Below, piece by piece: positions 56,794 to 58,076 of a stretch of DNA of 58,076 bases. Source of the stretch: Clostridiales bacterium (GTDB lineage: Bacteria > Bacillota > Clostridia > Oscillospirales > UBA644); NCBI GenBank assembly GCA_016281915.1, contig JAEEJO010000002.1, positions 1-58,076 on the forward strand, read 5' to 3'. Positions within the stretch are counted from its first letter, which is position 1, and every line of letters begins with the position of its first letter. The notes below the pieces were generated by a model. It ran no database searches and was not told the origin of the DNA. It saw only the letters and a program-made list of their open reading frames with translations. The translations under genes were made by a program, and so were the position numbers.

Positions 56794-57217
56794 TGAGGCG
56801 CGACGGATGCTCCATATCAGCAAACGCAAATGCGCCGCGCTGCTGCGCGAAAGCATTCTGCCATACACATCGACCGGAAAGAAGACAAGACAGTACAGCA
56901 TACTTCGTTCAGACGTCGAGGCGATTATGAATACACAGACCTTCAAAGCCAAAACGGTAAAATCGCCGGTCTCACCCGAAAAATACCGCTCTAGGCTCGA
57001 AGATCTCTGGTACGACGCTCCGGACGTGCTCACTCCCGCCGACGTCCAAAAGCTCACCGGTTATTCTCAGTCATGCGTTTCCTCCTGGATGGTCTCAGGC
57101 AAACTCCGCACGGTAACCGTCCACGGCTCGCCGATCACGTCAAGAGAGTGGCTGATCGAGTTTATGTGCAAAGACGGGCGTAAGCTGAATGATCTTCGAC
57201 TCGACAACACTCGATGA
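56744..57217 (+). CDS. Excisionase-like protein with two HTH domains
   Basis: 157 residues from ATG 56744; a later ATG at 56807 would remove part of the first helix. Two MerR/excisionase-type HTH domains: 'LCLDEARRMLHISKRKCAALLRESILPYTSTGKKTRQYSILRSDVEAIM' (14-62) and 'VLTPADVQKLTGYSQSCVSSWMVSGKLRTVTVHGSPITSREWLIEFM' (97-143). Such domains bind DNA as directionality factors or repressors in mobile elements; a double copy is less usual. The gene overlaps the winged-helix gene and ends in the TCGA-rich repeat cluster. Confidence 0.75.
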   Translation: MSGDIPSSEDKTELCLDEARRMLHISKRKCAALLRESILPYTSTGKKTRQYSILRSDVEAIMNTQTFKAKTVKSPVSPEKYRSRLEDLWYDAPDVLTPADVQKLTGYSQSCVSSWMVSGKLRTVTVHGSPITSREWLIEFMCKDGRKLNDLRLDNTR

Positions 57218-57238
57218 CATTTTTGTCGAGTGACTCGA
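57199..57238. promoter_or_regulatory. Cluster of TCGA inverted repeats (operator candidate)
   Basis: ACTCGACAA (57199-57207) pairs with TTGTCGAGT (57223-57231) and CACTCGA (57208-57214) with TCGAGTG (57226-57232); a further ACTCGA lies at 57233-57238. Position is just upstream of the AlbA_2 gene promoter. Confidence 0.6.
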
Positions 57239-57257
57239 TAAAAATACGGACATTCAC

Positions 57258-57285
57258 TTGACAAACAGCTTTTTTATGGTATTAT
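57258..57285 (+). promoter_or_regulatory. Promoter of the AlbA_2 gene
   Basis: TTGACA (57258-57263), 16 nt, TATTAT (57280-57285), about 32 nt before ATG 57317. Confidence 0.7.
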
Positions 57286-57316
57286 ATCTACGAATTCCAA
57301 TCAGGAGGCAAATTAC

Positions 57317-58076
57317 ATGGCTATATCTGTAAATATAAGCGATTTGATCAATAGAAGAATTGTTGAATCATCTAGGGTTGAGTTCAGGTCTGACTGGAAC
57401 CCGGAACCGATCCTTCATACTATATGTGCGTTTGCAAACGATGTCGACAATATAGGCGGAGGTTATATCGTCGTCGGCGTCGAAGAGAAAGACGGCTCTC
57501 CTGTATTCCCGATAAAAGGGATCGCGCAGAGCCGTATCGACGCTATAGAAAAGAAGCTCCGTGAAATCTGCAATTATCTGGAGCCGTTTTACCAGCCGGT
57601 CGCCGAGCCGTTTATTTATGAGGATAAACACGTCCTCGTTATATGGGTTTCCGGCGGTTTTTCGCGTCCTTATCAGGCCTCGGTGTCTCTTTCGGAAAGA
57701 CGTTCGGAAAAGAAGTACTATATCAGAAAGGCGAGCAGCACCGTCGTTGCGACACCGGAGGAGTTGAAGCAGCTTTACTACGTTTCTTCCGATATTCCGT
57801 TTGATGACAGACCGAATCTCGCTGCCGAAATAGAAGATCTCGATCTCGGACTTATCCGTGAGCATCTGAAAAAGGTCGGCAGCGATCTGTACACCTATTC
57901 GTTGAAGCAGGATCTTAACCGTCTTGTCGAGGACATGCAGCTGATCTCCGGACCGTCCGAATACCGGAAGCCGAAGAACGTGGGGCTTCTGATGTTCTCC
58001 GAGCATCCCGAAAAGTATTTCAAATACGCTCGCATAGAGGTAGTGGATATTCCCGATCCGACTGGAACGAACATGA
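57317..58076 (+). CDS. AlbA_2/Schlafen-type ATP-binding protein, partial
   Basis: Open from ATG 57317 (AGGAGG at 57303) to the window end, over 250 codons. The N-terminal region has 'VESSRVEFRSDWNPE' and 'TICAFANDVDNIGGGYIVVGVEEKDG', the AlbA_2 (Schlafen AAA-like) motif with E..E.K/R and FAN..GG....G. Later 'YYIRKASSTVVATPEEL', 'NVGLLMFSEHPEKYF' and 'ARIEVVDIPDPTG' continue in style of the COG2865 regulators. These proteins bind nucleic acid and often regulate mobile or defence loci. The 3' part, likely with a wHTH domain, is outside the window. Confidence 0.85.
   Translation, partial: MAISVNISDLINRRIVESSRVEFRSDWNPEPILHTICAFANDVDNIGGGYIVVGVEEKDGSPVFPIKGIAQSRIDAIEKKLREICNYLEPFYQPVAEPFIYEDKHVLVIWVSGGFSRPYQASVSLSERRSEKKYYIRKASSTVVATPEELKQLYYVSSDIPFDDRPNLAAEIEDLDLGLIREHLKKVGSDLYTYSLKQDLNRLVEDMQLISGPSEYRKPKNVGLLMFSEHPEKYFKYARIEVVDIPDPTGTNM

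Overview
The window looks like chromosome from an uncultured anaerobic clostridium (Firmicutes/Bacillota, Clostridia), probably gut- or rumen-associated. This rests on mid-range GC, textbook TTGACA-N17-TATAAT promoters, AGGAGG ribosome sites, an ECF-module/truA/cvpA/pgsA housekeeping run, CDP-polyol (teichoic-acid-like) genes, a rubredoxin fusion, a two-gene SUF system and many carbohydrate enzymes. No 16S rRNA is present, so no finer placement is possible.

Layout. 1-4017 (minus): a secreted CARDB-like protein that runs off the left edge, its ABC ATPase, a HAD phosphatase and a sensory-rhodopsin-transducer-like protein; the last two follow a glycosidase-like gene (4037-6178). 6427-12985: a second HAD phosphatase, a small cytosolic protein, an orphan sugar-binding lipoprotein, divergent GH18 and sugar isomerase/epimerase genes, and a two-component system. 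13089-14756: a compact sufC-sufB pair. 14998-17215: two small genes and four tRNAs (Ala-GGC, Ala-CGC, Arg-CCG, Lys-TTT). 17421-27272: one long plus-strand operon: rRNA-methyltransferase-like gene, ecfA1-ecfA2-ecfT, truA, a DUF5711-like protein, cvpA, pgsA, a clpE-type ATPase and a trxB-like reductase. 27312-29101: a strong promoter with a structured, partly tRNA-like transcript, an XRE regulator and two copies of one hairpin repeat. 29102-40633: GH3 glucosidase, metallo-hydrolase/rubredoxin fusion, SpoIIE-type phosphatase, DUF362 protein, two membrane proteins (one PrsW), GH36 alpha-galactosidase and a MATE pump.

40862-46463 is a five-gene surface-polymer operon (CDP-polyol phosphotransferase, IspD-like cytidylyltransferase, D-2-hydroxyacid dehydrogenase, pyruvyl transferase, flippase), followed by a TolA-like coiled-coil/propeller membrane protein and a bifunctional fucokinase/GDP-fucose pyrophosphorylase.

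51300-58076 is the accessory region. Two homologous 80-residue proteins (about half identical, no gaps) bracket a pair of serine recombinases and a broken N-acetylhexosamine-kinase gene. The second small protein sits directly upstream of a SIR2-domain protein, so the pair is a candidate defence or toxin-antitoxin-like module. Beyond it lie an ORF without a clear start codon, two DNA-binding regulators with inverted-repeat operator candidates, and an AlbA_2/Schlafen-type protein cut by the right edge. This region is the best place to look for an undescribed system.
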